Positions 28,626 to 37,632 of a stretch of DNA of 64,000 nt are shown here, piece after piece (position 1 is the stretch's first letter; each line of letters starts with the position of its first letter). The notes under the pieces are model-generated. The model saw nothing but the letters and a program-made list of their open reading frames with translations, was not told the origin of the DNA and ran no database searches. A program made the position numbers and the translations under genes. The stretch lies in the NCBI RefSeq assembly GCF_030167925.1, contig NZ_JASKUT010000001.1, positions 3,100,001 to 3,164,000 on the forward strand, given 5' to 3'. Source of the stretch: Paenibacillus silviterrae (GTDB lineage: Bacteria > Bacillota > Bacilli > Paenibacillales > NBRC-103111).

Positions 28626-28721
28626 GCCCCCGGCCCCCTTTGATCGATCGGTACGCTTGTTAAATTTTCAGATTTTTTCGACTATTTATAATTTCATTAT
28701 ATTCGCTGCAAGCTGACATGG

Positions 28722-29192
28722 CTACACCTTTTCTCGTTTTCGAATATAGCCGAGCAGCGTATCACACGCCTCATCGACCAGCTTGTATACCTCTTCGAAG
28801 TTGCCGGTATAGTACGGATCGGGAACATCCGAGACACCCGCATTGGGAGCCCAATCCAGCAGCTTCCTCACTTCCGCTCCGGGTCCGGCAGGAGCAATTG
28901 CCTCCAGATTCCTCACATTGCTGCTGTCCATCGCGATGATGTACTGAAAATCCCGGAAGTCCCCGGCCCCTACTTGACGCGCCTTCATCCCCGTCGTGTC
29001 GATACCGTAATGCTTCAAAATCCTCCTTGTCCCCTCATGCGGCGGCTTGCCGATGTGCCAGCTCCCCGTTCCTGCAGAATCGATTCGGATGCGGTCTTCC
29101 AGCCCCGCCTCCCGGACCTTCTTACGAAACACCGCCTCCGCCATTGGTGAACGGCAAATGTTGCCTAAGCATACGAATAGGATGTTGATCAT
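28722..29192 (-). CDS. Low-molecular-weight protein-tyrosine phosphatase
   Basis: 156 residues, full length. The P-loop VCLGNICRSPMAEAVF at 7-22 has the nucleophile Cys and the Arg, and the general acid sits in DVPDPYYTG near 123. Members dephosphorylate tyrosine or arginine residues. An arginine phosphatase (YwlE) has Thr where this has Ile in the loop (CxGNTCRS), so a tyrosine substrate is more likely. AGGAGG precedes the start. Confidence 0.9.
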   Translation of the reverse strand: MINILFVCLGNICRSPMAEAVFRKKVREAGLEDRIRIDSAGTGSWHIGKPPHEGTRRILKHYGIDTTGMKARQVGAGDFRDFQYIIAMDSSNVRNLEAIAPAGPGAEVRKLLDWAPNAGVSDVPDPYYTGNFEEVYKLVDEACDTLLGYIRKREKV

Positions 29193-29281
29193 GCGGTATC
29201 ATGGCCTCCTGGTTTATTGATTGTTGTATTGCTACTAATTTAGAATAAAATCAAACAAACTTCCAGAGGAGACGATGCAGT

Positions 29282-30037
29282 ATGGGACTTACTTCACACC
29301 GTCGGCGGTATATCCGTCCGCATGTTTCTCGTTGGTTGATCATATCGGCCGCCTGCTGCTTTCTCTGTATTGTGTGCTTGCTTGTCCTAACACGGATGAC
29401 TCCCGCCGCTGAGAACCGGGTGATTGCCCTCACCTTCCGGCCTTATGAAGCATCTGTGCCCCAAGCCGTTACGCCGGTTGCTTCAGCGGATTCTCTTATG
29501 TTCCTTTCCGAACCACCTATTGCTACAGGAAAAATGATCCTCTTCAAAAAACAGAACGATACTGAGCCATGGGTATACGCAGGCTTTCAGTCCCAAGGAG
29601 ATCCCATTCTGTATGATGTCGGACCGATTTCTTACGGGGATCTTGCCAGCTCCCCTGTAGACGTCACTTCAAGCGGCGCTCTGGGAAAGAGTACCATACG
29701 GCTGACCGGTGCCTGCGGTGCCAACTGCCCCCTAACCAGCTATCTAACTGTAGAGCACCATGTTCCAAGCGTATGGCTGAACCTCGAAGCCCACGCCGTG
29801 GAAACGGATCTGGACGGCGATGCCGTTGTAGGGACGCTTGCGGAGACGAGCATACTTCGCATGGAACAGGGCCAGCTTCTTGTCGCATCGCTAAACCGGG
29901 AACTGGACGCTATGGCGGTAACCTTTATGCCGGAAACGCAAGTTTTTGCTGTTGATTACCTATCCCGTGAGAAGAAGCCTGAGATCTTTCGAAACGAGAG
30001 CGGTCGTCTCCGTTATATCCGAAATTACCTTATGTAA
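29282..30037 (+). CDS. Membrane-anchored protein of unknown function
   Basis: 251 residues. Basic N-terminus and one membrane helix (about 18-38, WLIISAACCFLCIVCLLVL), then an extracytoplasmic domain of about 200 residues with two Cys (CGANC). I recognise no family. AGGAGACGATGCAGT precedes the ATG. It ends at a bidirectional terminator shared with the tiny peptide gene at 30066. Confidence 0.7.
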   Translation: MGLTSHRRRYIRPHVSRWLIISAACCFLCIVCLLVLTRMTPAAENRVIALTFRPYEASVPQAVTPVASADSLMFLSEPPIATGKMILFKKQNDTEPWVYAGFQSQGDPILYDVGPISYGDLASSPVDVTSSGALGKSTIRLTGACGANCPLTSYLTVEHHVPSVWLNLEAHAVETDLDGDAVVGTLAETSILRMEQGQLLVASLNRELDAMAVTFMPETQVFAVDYLSREKKPEIFRNESGRLRYIRNYLM

Positions 30038-30063
30038 AAAGGCAGCCTTCCGGCTGCCTTTTT
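30036..30063. terminator. Bidirectional terminator
   Basis: AAAAAGGCAGCC-ttcc-GGCTGCCTTTTT, a near-perfect stem with A and T runs on both sides, between the convergent genes at 29282 and 30066. Confidence 0.9.
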
Positions 30064-30065
30064 CA

Positions 30066-30155
30066 TTACACAAGAATCGTGCGAGTGATGATTACCAAAA
30101 GTATGAACAGAACCAGGATCGCCCCTGTCGAAGTCCAGCCGCCTGCGTGTGTCAT
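30066..30155 (-). CDS. YjcZ-type tiny sporulation membrane peptide, copy 1
   Basis: 29 residues: a Gly/Thr head (MTHAGGWTSTGA) and a hydrophobic helix ILVLFILLVIIT ending RTILV. This matches the tiny transmembrane spore protein family (YjcZ/SscA-like). GGGAGGACGATAGC precedes the ATG. An upstream box at 30194-30202 reads CATAGGATA on this strand. Four more copies lie in the window at 36419, 45143, 47189 and 47423. Confidence 0.82.
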   Translation of the reverse strand: MTHAGGWTSTGAILVLFILLVIITRTILV

Positions 30156-30193
30156 GCTATCGTCCTCCCTTTTTTTGTTTGTACCTTACGCTA

Positions 30194-30202
30194 TATCCTA
30201 TG
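30194..30202 (-). promoter_or_regulatory. Sigma-K-like -10 box of tiny peptide copy 1
   Basis: CATAGGATA on the minus strand fits CATANNNTA and lies 39 bases before the ATG. The surrounding GGCATAGGATATAGCGTA block is kept at copy 2. Confidence 0.5.
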
Positions 30203-30317
30203 CCTAGCGGGAGGTTTTGGGATGGGTAGATATCCCGTCCGCCCGAATATGTGCAGGGGCCTATTGTCTGTTCGCGAGGCCTTGCGAGCTTATCCCCAAG
30301 ACTCAGATTCGTACATG

Positions 30318-30340
30318 AAAAAACGGCCCCGAAGGGCCGC
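30318..30340 (-). terminator. Terminator of the LTD/SLH giant gene
   Basis: CGGCCC / GGGCCG stem with a four-base loop, followed by TTTTTT on the minus strand, 15 bases after the stop at 30355. Confidence 0.85.
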
Positions 30341-30354
30341 TCAAGCAATCTGCC

Positions 30355-33300
30355 TTATTTAAACAACGCGTTGAAAATGGCCTGCGCACTCTCGGCACGG
30401 GTAGCTACTGCCGACGGGTCGAAGCGGTCTCCGTCCTTACCGCTGAGCAAACCCGTCTTGCGTGCCTTGGCAACCGCCTCAGACGCCCAGCCGGAGAGGC
30501 TAGACGCGTCCTGGAACGATCCGGCGTCCCCGGGCTCCAGGTTGCCTACACTCTTCTCCCATGCGCGTACCAGCAGCACGGCCATCTGCTCACGGGTGAC
30601 CGGCTCATTCGGCGCGAAGCGACCGGCTTCGACGCCTTCAATCAGTCCGCTGGCCGCAGCGGCCTGAATAGCTCCGCTGTACCATGCATCGCCGCTAACA
30701 TCCTCGAAGCTGCTTTTTCCCTGCGCAGTGAGTCCGAAGGCGCGAACGAGCAGTGCCGTAAACTCTGCCCGGGTGACCGGCTCATTCGGCGCGAACGCAT
30801 CCTGAGATACCCCTTGGGCCACATGCTTGGCCGCCAGCACCTTTAAGGCCTCGTTCGCCCAGTGGCCGTCCGGAACGTCGGTGTACGACTTGTTGAACTC
30901 GAGTACGGCATAGGTTCCCGCTGCATTCAGCTCCGCCGTAAGTACGCCGTCCTTCACACTGCCGCCAACGTAGACAGGCGAGCCATCCGGCTGGATCGCA
31001 TAAAGTCCTAACAAGCGGGAATCACCCCGGCTATCCACGGGAACGCTAACCTTCGCCGGTCGATCGAGCGGCTTCAAGGCTGTTTTCGTACCATCCTCTT
31101 GGGCAACGGATAAGCCGAAGGTGAAGGCTTTTGCCGCAGGCTTCAGCTCCTTGGAGGGAGCCGGAGCATCCGTAGGCTTGAGCTCAACAAGCAGCTTGAT
31201 CGCCGCCGTTCCTCCCGCTGCATCCTTTAATGAAGCTGCAGGCAGTGTCAAACGGGCATTCCCCTGCTCCACAACGAGCGGGGTCGTGCTAAGCTTCTGC
31301 AAAACGTCCCCGGTAATCGCCAGCTCAGTTTGCCGCTCGTCCAGCTTGACCGCGATAACACCCGCTTCCGGCTTCAATGCCTCTGCCGTAAGCACCTGCT
31401 GCTTAGGCTGGCTTGGAACGGTAACAGCAGCCGGACCGGCAGCGCCACTGTTACCGGGCAAGGTGCCGCCGCTGTCATCGCCGCCTCCCGCTTCCTCAGG
31501 GCGCACGATTACCTTGAGCTCCAGCGTATATCCTTCAAACGTAACGAGCAGTATGCCCGCACCCGGCTTCTTGGCGCGAACCAGTCCCGTGCCGCTCACT
31601 TCAAGCGAGCCCGAGCCTTCCTTCACAGCGTAAACCGCCTGAGCCGTGGCATCTCCCTCGAAGCCGCCGTTATATACAGCCTTCACGGCCAGCTGATAGG
31701 TCGTGCCTTCCGTCATCCGGCCGTTTTCCGGCAGCACGACGCGAATGGAATCCGGCTTAGCCACTTTAACGGAAGCCGTCAATACGCTGGTTCCGGACTG
31801 CGCCGTAATAGTGGCTGACCCGGATTTCACTGCTTTCACGCGTCCGTCTGCCGTTACCTGTACAACGGACGGATCGCTGCTGGTCCATGTGTAAGCTGAG
31901 GTTACGTTCTCGGCATCGCGCTTGCCTCTGTCAGCCAGGACGGTCGCTTGCGCTTCCGCGCCGACGTTCAGCTCGGCCGGAATTCCCTGCAAGGTGCGGC
32001 TGTCATAAGCGCGCATCAGGGCCAGATCCAGCCGGAGCAGGCGATCCATGGAATAAGAGGACATGTGCCTCATATGATTGGCGCCGGACTCGAAGTTCAC
32101 GTACAGCTGATCTCTTCCGTCTTCCGTCCGGATGAACAAGTTCTCCGAACCGGTCGGAACATCGATGGAGCCGGCAAAGTTCTGCGCATCCAGCATCCAT
32201 ACCGGTACGTTCACTCCGCCAAGCGCTACCTCCATCTGCTTCGAGGACAGATCGCTCAAGCTCGGCATAGCATAACGCAAAATTCGATTAAACGGACGAC
32301 CGTGATTATACGTAAGCAGAACCTCGCCCCCGTGGAATTCTACGCCTTGGATTTTATCCCCGATACTCATGATGTAGGTCGGTACGGCCTTATTCACTTT
32401 GTCTTCCAGAACGGTCGGTGTATTTGCAGGCAGCCGATCGTCTTGCCCTAGCGGATACCCTGCAATCCAGGCCAAATGCGCTTCCCCTTGACGGTTGTCC
32501 AGCTTGTGCTCCGGATTCGTCGTGTAGGAAGGCGGATTGCTATACTCTCCCACCCACAGAATGCCTTCATGATATGCGGCAAAAGAAGAGTTCGTCACGA
32601 CATCGAACGCATCGGCGAAGGTGGCGAAGCCCCCGTCCTGGGCATCGATCAATGTCTGGATAGGCAATCGGTGCATCTTTTTGCCGGAGGAAAGCCATAC
32701 ATTCTCCTTGCTTACCGCCACACCGCCGGCATGGCCCGTGTAGATGGAGCCGTCAGCGTTTTTCAAATGAACATATTTCACCAGCTCTCCTGTCTTCGCA
32801 TCGACAACCGCCATTGTACTCGGGTCCCCCGAGAAGTGGTAGGCTGCCATGAGAATCCAATCGCGGCTATTGTCCTTATAATAAGACATACCCTGTGGAA
32901 CGTGGCCCTGTACAAGTCCCGGAATGATCGGGCCCTTCCCTCCAACATCCCATGCGGCTTGATATCTTGATTCGGTAAGCGCATTGGCAGGGCTTGGCTG
33001 CCGCTCTTCCTGCGTCATAATGGCGTAGGTCGGCTTAGCCGATGCGGTCGCCCGCTGCGACTCGTTGCCGGATGCATCGATTGCGCTCAGCTCGAAGCTA
33101 ACGGTCACGGCACCATTCAACCCCGGTACCCGATAAGTCGTAGCCGTCGACGGAAGCGTCAGCTCCAGCTGTCCGTTCATGTAGACACGATATCCAGCCA
33201 CATCGGCGTCAGGACTCGGCTGCCAGCTGAGCGTCGCTTCGCCTGCTCCGGCAGCAGCCTGGAAGCCCTGAGGAGCAGCAGGCGCCGTCTTGTCATCGGA

Positions 33301-35886
33301 GGTTACCCGCGGGATCTGCGCCGTAGTTACGGTTCCCGGCGTTCCCGTTTCAATCGTTGCATACGTCCTCATATCCTTGCCCCCGAACATAGGGTAGGCG
33401 AAGGAGATGCCCTTTTTCTCCTGGAATTGGCCTGCTTTATATTGAGCTGTCACCACTACGGTGCCATCCGGCTCTACGATGTCGATAATGCCGCCGCTGT
33501 TATTCAGCCCAGCTGCACCGTCAGCCAGAACGATCTCCGTTTCCGGAACATATTTAGCTTCTTGGAACCCATTGTAGAAGAAGTTAAAACCATCCGGCTT
33601 CAGGTAGCTCAGCCCATTCGGACGAACCCAGAAGACCATCGTCTGCTTCGGCTTAATTACCGTAGACTGGGTAAAGGTCCAGGACCAGCTCTTCGTTGCA
33701 TCGTCCGGTTGGGTGAATCGAACGGTTTTGCCGTTCATGTCGATTGGCTGCGAGCTCTGGTTGTACAGCTCGATGTATTCAAAAGCATCATAAACATCGC
33801 GCGCTTCCAACGGCTCCGTGTTCCACGTATCCGGCACGATCTCGGTAATCATCAGCGCCGGCAACGCATCCATAGTAGGCGTGACCGTGACCGGTGCGGT
33901 ACGAGCGGATTCGCGGCCTGCCGTATCCACTGTCGACAGCTGAACCGATACTGCTTTCCCGTTGTCCAGCCCCTCAATGACAGCCTCCGTCTCAGGCATC
34001 AGCAGCTTGGCGCGCTCACTGCCGTCAACATACACTTTCACGTAAGCGACATCCTGTTCCAGCGTATCGCTCCAAACGGTTTTTACACCGCCGACTCCGG
34101 CGGTAACCTGTACGCCCGAAGGAGGCGCAGGCGGAGCCAGGTCGAAAGGATCCGCTGCCTTCTGAACCGGATAGATGTAACCCGGATTCGCCGGCTTGGA
34201 GAAGCGCTCCGTCGATACGACGCCGTTATTGCGGTCCGGCACGAAGTTGGCGGTGATGCTCTCTCCGACGTCCTCCGGCTGGTAGGTCGTGTCCGTCAGC
34301 ACGATATTGTCCGGGTCTAAGAGTTGCACACGCCGTGCAGCGGTGTTGGACATGCCGCCGTTCACGACGAAGTGGAGCTGGTCCTCGGTGATGCTCGTCC
34401 CATAGGCCGTATTGAATTCGGTTAGGCCCAGGTGCTGGAGAGCCGTATTTTTAAACCAGATGATGAAGGTTCCCTGCGGTGCAATGACCTTGTCCTGTTC
34501 AATGAGATAAGGATAAATGGTCGAACCTGCGATATATTTCAGGGTAAAGCCCTTCAGGTTTAGCGGGGCACCCGTCGTATTATGCAGCTCGATGAATTCA
34601 AAGGCATCCGTCCCGCCCGTCTTGTAGTCGGAGTTCTTCGTGTTCGGAGCCATTTCCGTAACCAGTACCGCCGGTGCCGCCTGCGGCTTCGCTGTAACGA
34701 CAGACGGCAATGTAGAGGTTTGACCCAGCTCGTTGACGGTATAAACGGAGAAGGTCACGGTTTGTCCGTTCGGCAGGCCTGAAGCGGCATAGGTATTGCT
34801 GGCCGTCAGATTTTCCAGCAATGCTCCATTCTTGAACACCCGGTAGCCCGCCACTCCCAGCTCCGTGGATGCGTCCCAGCTCAGACGAACCGCACCGTCG
34901 CGGGGCAGCGCCCGTAAGCCGATCGGCGCCGAAGGGATCGCCGGAGGAATGCCCGGCTTCGCCGTTACCGCCGCGGATGCGGGAGATATCGTACCATCGG
35001 CGTAAACGGATGAGAGTGAGAACGAATACGGAATACCGTTCGTCAAGTTCGTAAAGGTATGCGAATAGGTCGACCCGCTCACCGTTACCGGTGCTAGCCC
35101 TTCCCGTGAATAAATGCGGTAACCGCTTACGTTCGAGTCGCTGACAGGCGGCCACGAGAGTGTAAGGCTTCGATCCGCCCCGTCGATGGTCAGTCCGGAA
35201 GGTCTTGTACCCGCTACTTCCTCGGAGATAAGAGTCCCCGGCGTGGCCGTTTTATTGCCGCCGTTATGGATCATGGCCAAACCGGAAGCAGGCTGGCGGT
35301 AGGAAATACCTTTGTTTTCAACGGTATCGTCTACTGCGTTGATAAAGTAGGTGGCACTTACGAGAACCTGATTCTGGAGGTTTACCAAGGAAACTACAAT
35401 ATCCTTATCGGTGGCACTTCCATTGTATAATCCGGATACATTAGGTACCACATAAATTTGATCGTCCAGGAGATCGGCTGCACTCACTTTGTAATTCGTT
35501 CTGAAGCTATCCTTCGTAGCTACCGGTGAAGACGAAACTGCTTTCGTTTGCGTCCAAATCAGGACAGTGCCCCGAGGAGGAACAATAACCGTCCCCGGCA
35601 GAGCGCTCTCCCATTTAAATGTAGCGCCATTGTTGGTAGCGACACGAATTTTGTGTCCTGTCAAATCCATGACTTGATCCGTCGCATTGTAAAGTTCGAT
35701 ATACTCATAGCCGTCGTTGGTGTCTATGTTCTCTGAGTCCGGTACGAGCTCCGTAATCAAAATGGACGGTGCCTGAGCATTCGCTTTTACCTCCTGCGCA
35801 GGTAACAATCCGTTCGCTGCCGACGCCGCGAGCATGGAAATGGCTAACGAGCGGGCAACGGCTTGTTTGAGCTTGCGTTTCATCAT
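30355..35886 (-). CDS. Giant S-layer-anchored protein with lamin-tail, FN3, Big2 and SLH domains
   Basis: About 1843 residues. The signal peptide ends near EVKANA. Three lamin-tail domains begin near 40, 407 and 676 (ILITELVPDSEN, VLVTEMAPNTKN, LMITEIVPDTWN, each with YIELYN or FIELHN). FN3 modules follow each (for example near 867). Residues about 925-1330 form a propeller-like region of unknown type, then Big2-like modules. The last 180 residues are three SLH domains (DVPDGHWANEAL, FAPNEPVTRAEF) that anchor to pyruvylated wall polymer. Bacterial lamin-tail domains often occur with nucleases or phosphatases, but no catalytic motif was found here. The start at 35886 has GGAGGAGG upstream; a longer frame to 35994 has none as good. 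Confidence 0.9.
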   Translation of the reverse strand: MMKRKLKQAVARSLAISMLAASAANGLLPAQEVKANAQAPSILITELVPDSENIDTNDGYEYIELYNATDQVMDLTGHKIRVATNNGATFKWESALPGTVIVPPRGTVLIWTQTKAVSSSPVATKDSFRTNYKVSAADLLDDQIYVVPNVSGLYNGSATDKDIVVSLVNLQNQVLVSATYFINAVDDTVENKGISYRQPASGLAMIHNGGNKTATPGTLISEEVAGTRPSGLTIDGADRSLTLSWPPVSDSNVSGYRIYSREGLAPVTVSGSTYSHTFTNLTNGIPYSFSLSSVYADGTISPASAAVTAKPGIPPAIPSAPIGLRALPRDGAVRLSWDASTELGVAGYRVFKNGALLENLTASNTYAASGLPNGQTVTFSVYTVNELGQTSTLPSVVTAKPQAAPAVLVTEMAPNTKNSDYKTGGTDAFEFIELHNTTGAPLNLKGFTLKYIAGSTIYPYLIEQDKVIAPQGTFIIWFKNTALQHLGLTEFNTAYGTSITEDQLHFVVNGGMSNTAARRVQLLDPDNIVLTDTTYQPEDVGESITANFVPDRNNGVVSTERFSKPANPGYIYPVQKAADPFDLAPPAPPSGVQVTAGVGGVKTVWSDTLEQDVAYVKVYVDGSERAKLLMPETEAVIEGLDNGKAVSVQLSTVDTAGRESARTAPVTVTPTMDALPALMITEIVPDTWNTEPLEARDVYDAFEYIELYNQSSQPIDMNGKTVRFTQPDDATKSWSWTFTQSTVIKPKQTMVFWVRPNGLSYLKPDGFNFFYNGFQEAKYVPETEIVLADGAAGLNNSGGIIDIVEPDGTVVVTAQYKAGQFQEKKGISFAYPMFGGKDMRTYATIETGTPGTVTTAQIPRVTSDDKTAPAAPQGFQAAAGAGEATLSWQPSPDADVAGYRVYMNGQLELTLPSTATTYRVPGLNGAVTVSFELSAIDASGNESQRATASAKPTYAIMTQEERQPSPANALTESRYQAAWDVGGKGPIIPGLVQGHVPQGMSYYKDNSRDWILMAAYHFSGDPSTMAVVDAKTGELVKYVHLKNADGSIYTGHAGGVAVSKENVWLSSGKKMHRLPIQTLIDAQDGGFATFADAFDVVTNSSFAAYHEGILWVGEYSNPPSYTTNPEHKLDNRQGEAHLAWIAGYPLGQDDRLPANTPTVLEDKVNKAVPTYIMSIGDKIQGVEFHGGEVLLTYNHGRPFNRILRYAMPSLSDLSSKQMEVALGGVNVPVWMLDAQNFAGSIDVPTGSENLFIRTEDGRDQLYVNFESGANHMRHMSSYSMDRLLRLDLALMRAYDSRTLQGIPAELNVGAEAQATVLADRGKRDAENVTSAYTWTSSDPSVVQVTADGRVKAVKSGSATITAQSGTSVLTASVKVAKPDSIRVVLPENGRMTEGTTYQLAVKAVYNGGFEGDATAQAVYAVKEGSGSLEVSGTGLVRAKKPGAGILLVTFEGYTLELKVIVRPEEAGGGDDSGGTLPGNSGAAGPAAVTVPSQPKQQVLTAEALKPEAGVIAVKLDERQTELAITGDVLQKLSTTPLVVEQGNARLTLPAASLKDAAGGTAAIKLLVELKPTDAPAPSKELKPAAKAFTFGLSVAQEDGTKTALKPLDRPAKVSVPVDSRGDSRLLGLYAIQPDGSPVYVGGSVKDGVLTAELNAAGTYAVLEFNKSYTDVPDGHWANEALKVLAAKHVAQGVSQDAFAPNEPVTRAEFTALLVRAFGLTAQGKSSFEDVSGDAWYSGAIQAAAASGLIEGVEAGRFAPNEPVTREQMAVLLVRAWEKSVGNLEPGDAGSFQDASSLSGWASEAVAKARKTGLLSGKDGDRFDPSAVATRAESAQAIFNALFK

Positions 35887-36168
35887 ATTCCTCCTCCAGT
35901 ATGAGCTCATGGCTTCCTTTCCTTCTTGCAAACGCAAAAAAGGAGACAAATAAAAAAACTCAGGACTCCGCCTGCAGCAACGTAAGCATCGCATTCCTAT
36001 GCGATCCGTTAAAGCAAGTGTCAGATCCTGGGTTATCTCATCGTCTCCAACCCAACATCATTCAGTTGTAGCTTGTCGAAAGTGAAACCGTTTGCAACTA
36101 TCCTCTATTATCAATGGTGCGGAGGAGAAATGCAAGTACTTTTTTCTACAGGGCTCTCCTCTTAGGTT

Positions 36169-36360
36169 GATTGTACCTTCTGCAATCAGCCCGAGTCTCC
36201 ACGCCTCATTTGGCGAGCCCTATTGCAGTTTCTGCAACTACTCCGCTCGACCAAGTACATTTCTACGCCCAACGTACCGTTTGCATTGCAATAAAGTGCA
36301 GCGAAGCCGCGCTCCTCCCCTGCTTCAAACCGATTCTATTGCAGATTATGCAATCCGGAC
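36169..36360. repeat. Hairpin repeat locus C, two diverged units
   Basis: Hairpins GATTGTA-ccttc-TGCAATC at 36169, TATTGCA-gtttc-TGCAACTA at 36221, a partial TTGCATTGCAA at 36281, and TATTGCA-gatta-TGCAATC at 36337. Like elements are 110-116 bases apart and alternate elements are about 52-58 apart. The locus ends about 30 bases before the terminator of tiny peptide copy 2. The gap 35887-36386 holds no gene I can support. Confidence 0.7.
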
Positions 36361-36386
36361 TCCTCCCGCCTCAACCGAACCTAATT

Positions 36387-36411
36387 GGAAAAGGCAGCCC
36401 GGAGGCTGCCT
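36387..36411 (-). terminator. Terminator of tiny peptide copy 2
   Basis: GGCAGCC / GGCTGCC stem with a four-base loop and TTTT following on the minus strand. The stem sequence equals that at copy 1. Confidence 0.8.
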
Positions 36412-36418
36412 AAGCTCA

Positions 36419-36508
36419 TTACACGAGCAGTGTCCGGGTGATGATCACCAGTAGAATGAACAGTACCAAGATCGCCCCTGTCGAAGTATATCCGCCTGCA
36501 TATGTCAT
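36419..36508 (-). CDS. YjcZ-type tiny sporulation membrane peptide, copy 2
   Basis: 29 residues, MTYAGGYTSTGA followed by a hydrophobic helix ending TRTLLV. AAGGAGGACGATCAGC precedes the ATG. CATAGGATA at 36550-36558 is identical to the copy 1 box. It is the closest relative of copy 1, including the terminator stem. Confidence 0.82.
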   Translation of the reverse strand: MTYAGGYTSTGAILVLFILLVIITRTLLV

Positions 36509-36549
36509 GCTGATCGTCCTCCTTGGCTGGTAGTTTAGGTCTTACGCTA

Positions 36550-36558
36550 TATCCTATG
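36550..36558 (-). promoter_or_regulatory. Sigma-K-like -10 box of tiny peptide copy 2
   Basis: CATAGGATA, 42 bases before the ATG, in the same GGCATAGGATATAGCGTAAG context as copy 1. Confidence 0.5.
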
Positions 36559-36663
36559 CCAAGAAGGGTTCCTGCAGATGGGTGAATGCCTTAAGCCTGC
36601 AAGAATGTGCTCCAGCCTATTGTATTTCCCCAGCCTACGATACAACCTGTATTGCGCCCAAGT

Positions 36664-37515
36664 TTAGACAGACCAATGGGGCGGACGAGCAACCATCGGG
36701 GGCAGCTTGGTGACTGCATCGCCCTTGGCGGCATTAACCTGGAACTGCGTGAGAAACATAGCGGTCGAGAGGTCGGCTCCCCGAAGATCCGTGTCCCGCA
36801 TATCAGCGCCGATGAGGTCTGCGCAGCGCAAATCGGCACCACGCAGGTCGGCCGCGATCAGGTACGCCCCCCGCAGGTTAGCCCCTCGAAGGTCCGCTCC
36901 CTTCAGCTTGGCTCCGATGAGATCGGCGCCCCGGCTGAAGGTCCTTCGCTTTCCTTTCGAGCCTTGCAAGGAGCGCAAAGCTTCCTCCCTTACCAGCTCG
37001 CTTGTCCGTAGGAGCAGCTCATTCACCTTGCCCCGATGCGCCGCCACATCCAGCTCCAGAATCGCCTCGGCGCTTAGCCCGGTAAGCCGTTCCGTCTCTT
37101 CCAGCGCGGAGCTCAGCGCTTCGCGGATCGGCTGAGCAGGCTGCAGCGTCAAGGCTTCGCTCAAATACCACAGCAGCTCGTGAAGCTGCCTCATGACCGG
37201 AAACACCTCGTACATCGGTTTCGACGTTTCAGGCGCTTGCCTCCAGTCACGGCCGGCGTAGGTTCCCTGGGACACCTTCTGCCCTGCGCCGAAGCAGTCA
37301 TACACCGTGCAGCCCCGATAGCCGATCTGCCTGAGGCTGCTATGAACGCTGCAGCGGAAGTCTGACTTCAGATTAGGACACGGCTGGCCTGCCGCCTTGT
37401 CCGCCGCAAAATCGGTCGAAGCCGCAAAAGGCAGCGCGACACAGCAAAGGCCAAAGCAGCGCTCGCAGTCCGCCTGCAAGTGTCTCTGCCCGGATAAAGT
37501 ATGTTCATGAGACAT
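36664..37515 (-). CDS. Pentapeptide-repeat protein with Cys-rich YkgJ-like N-terminus
   Basis: 283 residues. The N-terminal 70 residues hold nine or more Cys ([32 protein letters not shown]), like the YkgJ-type zinc/iron-binding region. A helical middle section follows, then about eleven pentapeptide units A(D/N)LxG near 205-260, forming a short right-handed quadrilateral helix. Some pentapeptide proteins mimic DNA and guard gyrase, but this tract is short and the role is unknown. The ATG at 37515 has AAGGGGA upstream; 37542 is an alternative. Confidence 0.8.
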   Translation of the reverse strand: MSHEHTLSGQRHLQADCERCFGLCCVALPFAASTDFAADKAAGQPCPNLKSDFRCSVHSSLRQIGYRGCTVYDCFGAGQKVSQGTYAGRDWRQAPETSKPMYEVFPVMRQLHELLWYLSEALTLQPAQPIREALSSALEETERLTGLSAEAILELDVAAHRGKVNELLLRTSELVREEALRSLQGSKGKRRTFSRGADLIGAKLKGADLRGANLRGAYLIAADLRGADLRCADLIGADMRDTDLRGADLSTAMFLTQFQVNAAKGDAVTKLPPMVARPPHWSV

Positions 37516-37584
37516 GATCAGGGTCCCCTTATGTTTTTTCATCCATGGTAGTACCGAACCCCGTTTCACGTCAACTCCCGCAGA

Positions 37585-37623
37585 GGAAAAAAAGACTCCC
37601 GCCCCTTCGGAGGGACGAGAGTC
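37585..37623 (-). terminator. Terminator of the siderophore uptake operon
   Basis: A 13-base stem with three mismatches (GACTCTCGTCCC / GGGGCGGGAGTC) and a run of seven Ts on the minus strand, ten bases after the last stop. Confidence 0.85.
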
Positions 37624-37632
37624 ACTGCTCTA

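Noticed and set aside
28626..28721. Sigma-L (-24/-12) promoter or ArgR box before rocD
   Set aside because: TGTCAGCTTGCA has the wrong spacing for -24/-12, and AT-rich half-sites are too loose to call an ArgR box.
36092..36454. Plus-strand frames through the 36-kb gap
   Set aside because: They cross repeat hairpins and a terminator and overlap the tiny peptide gene antisense.
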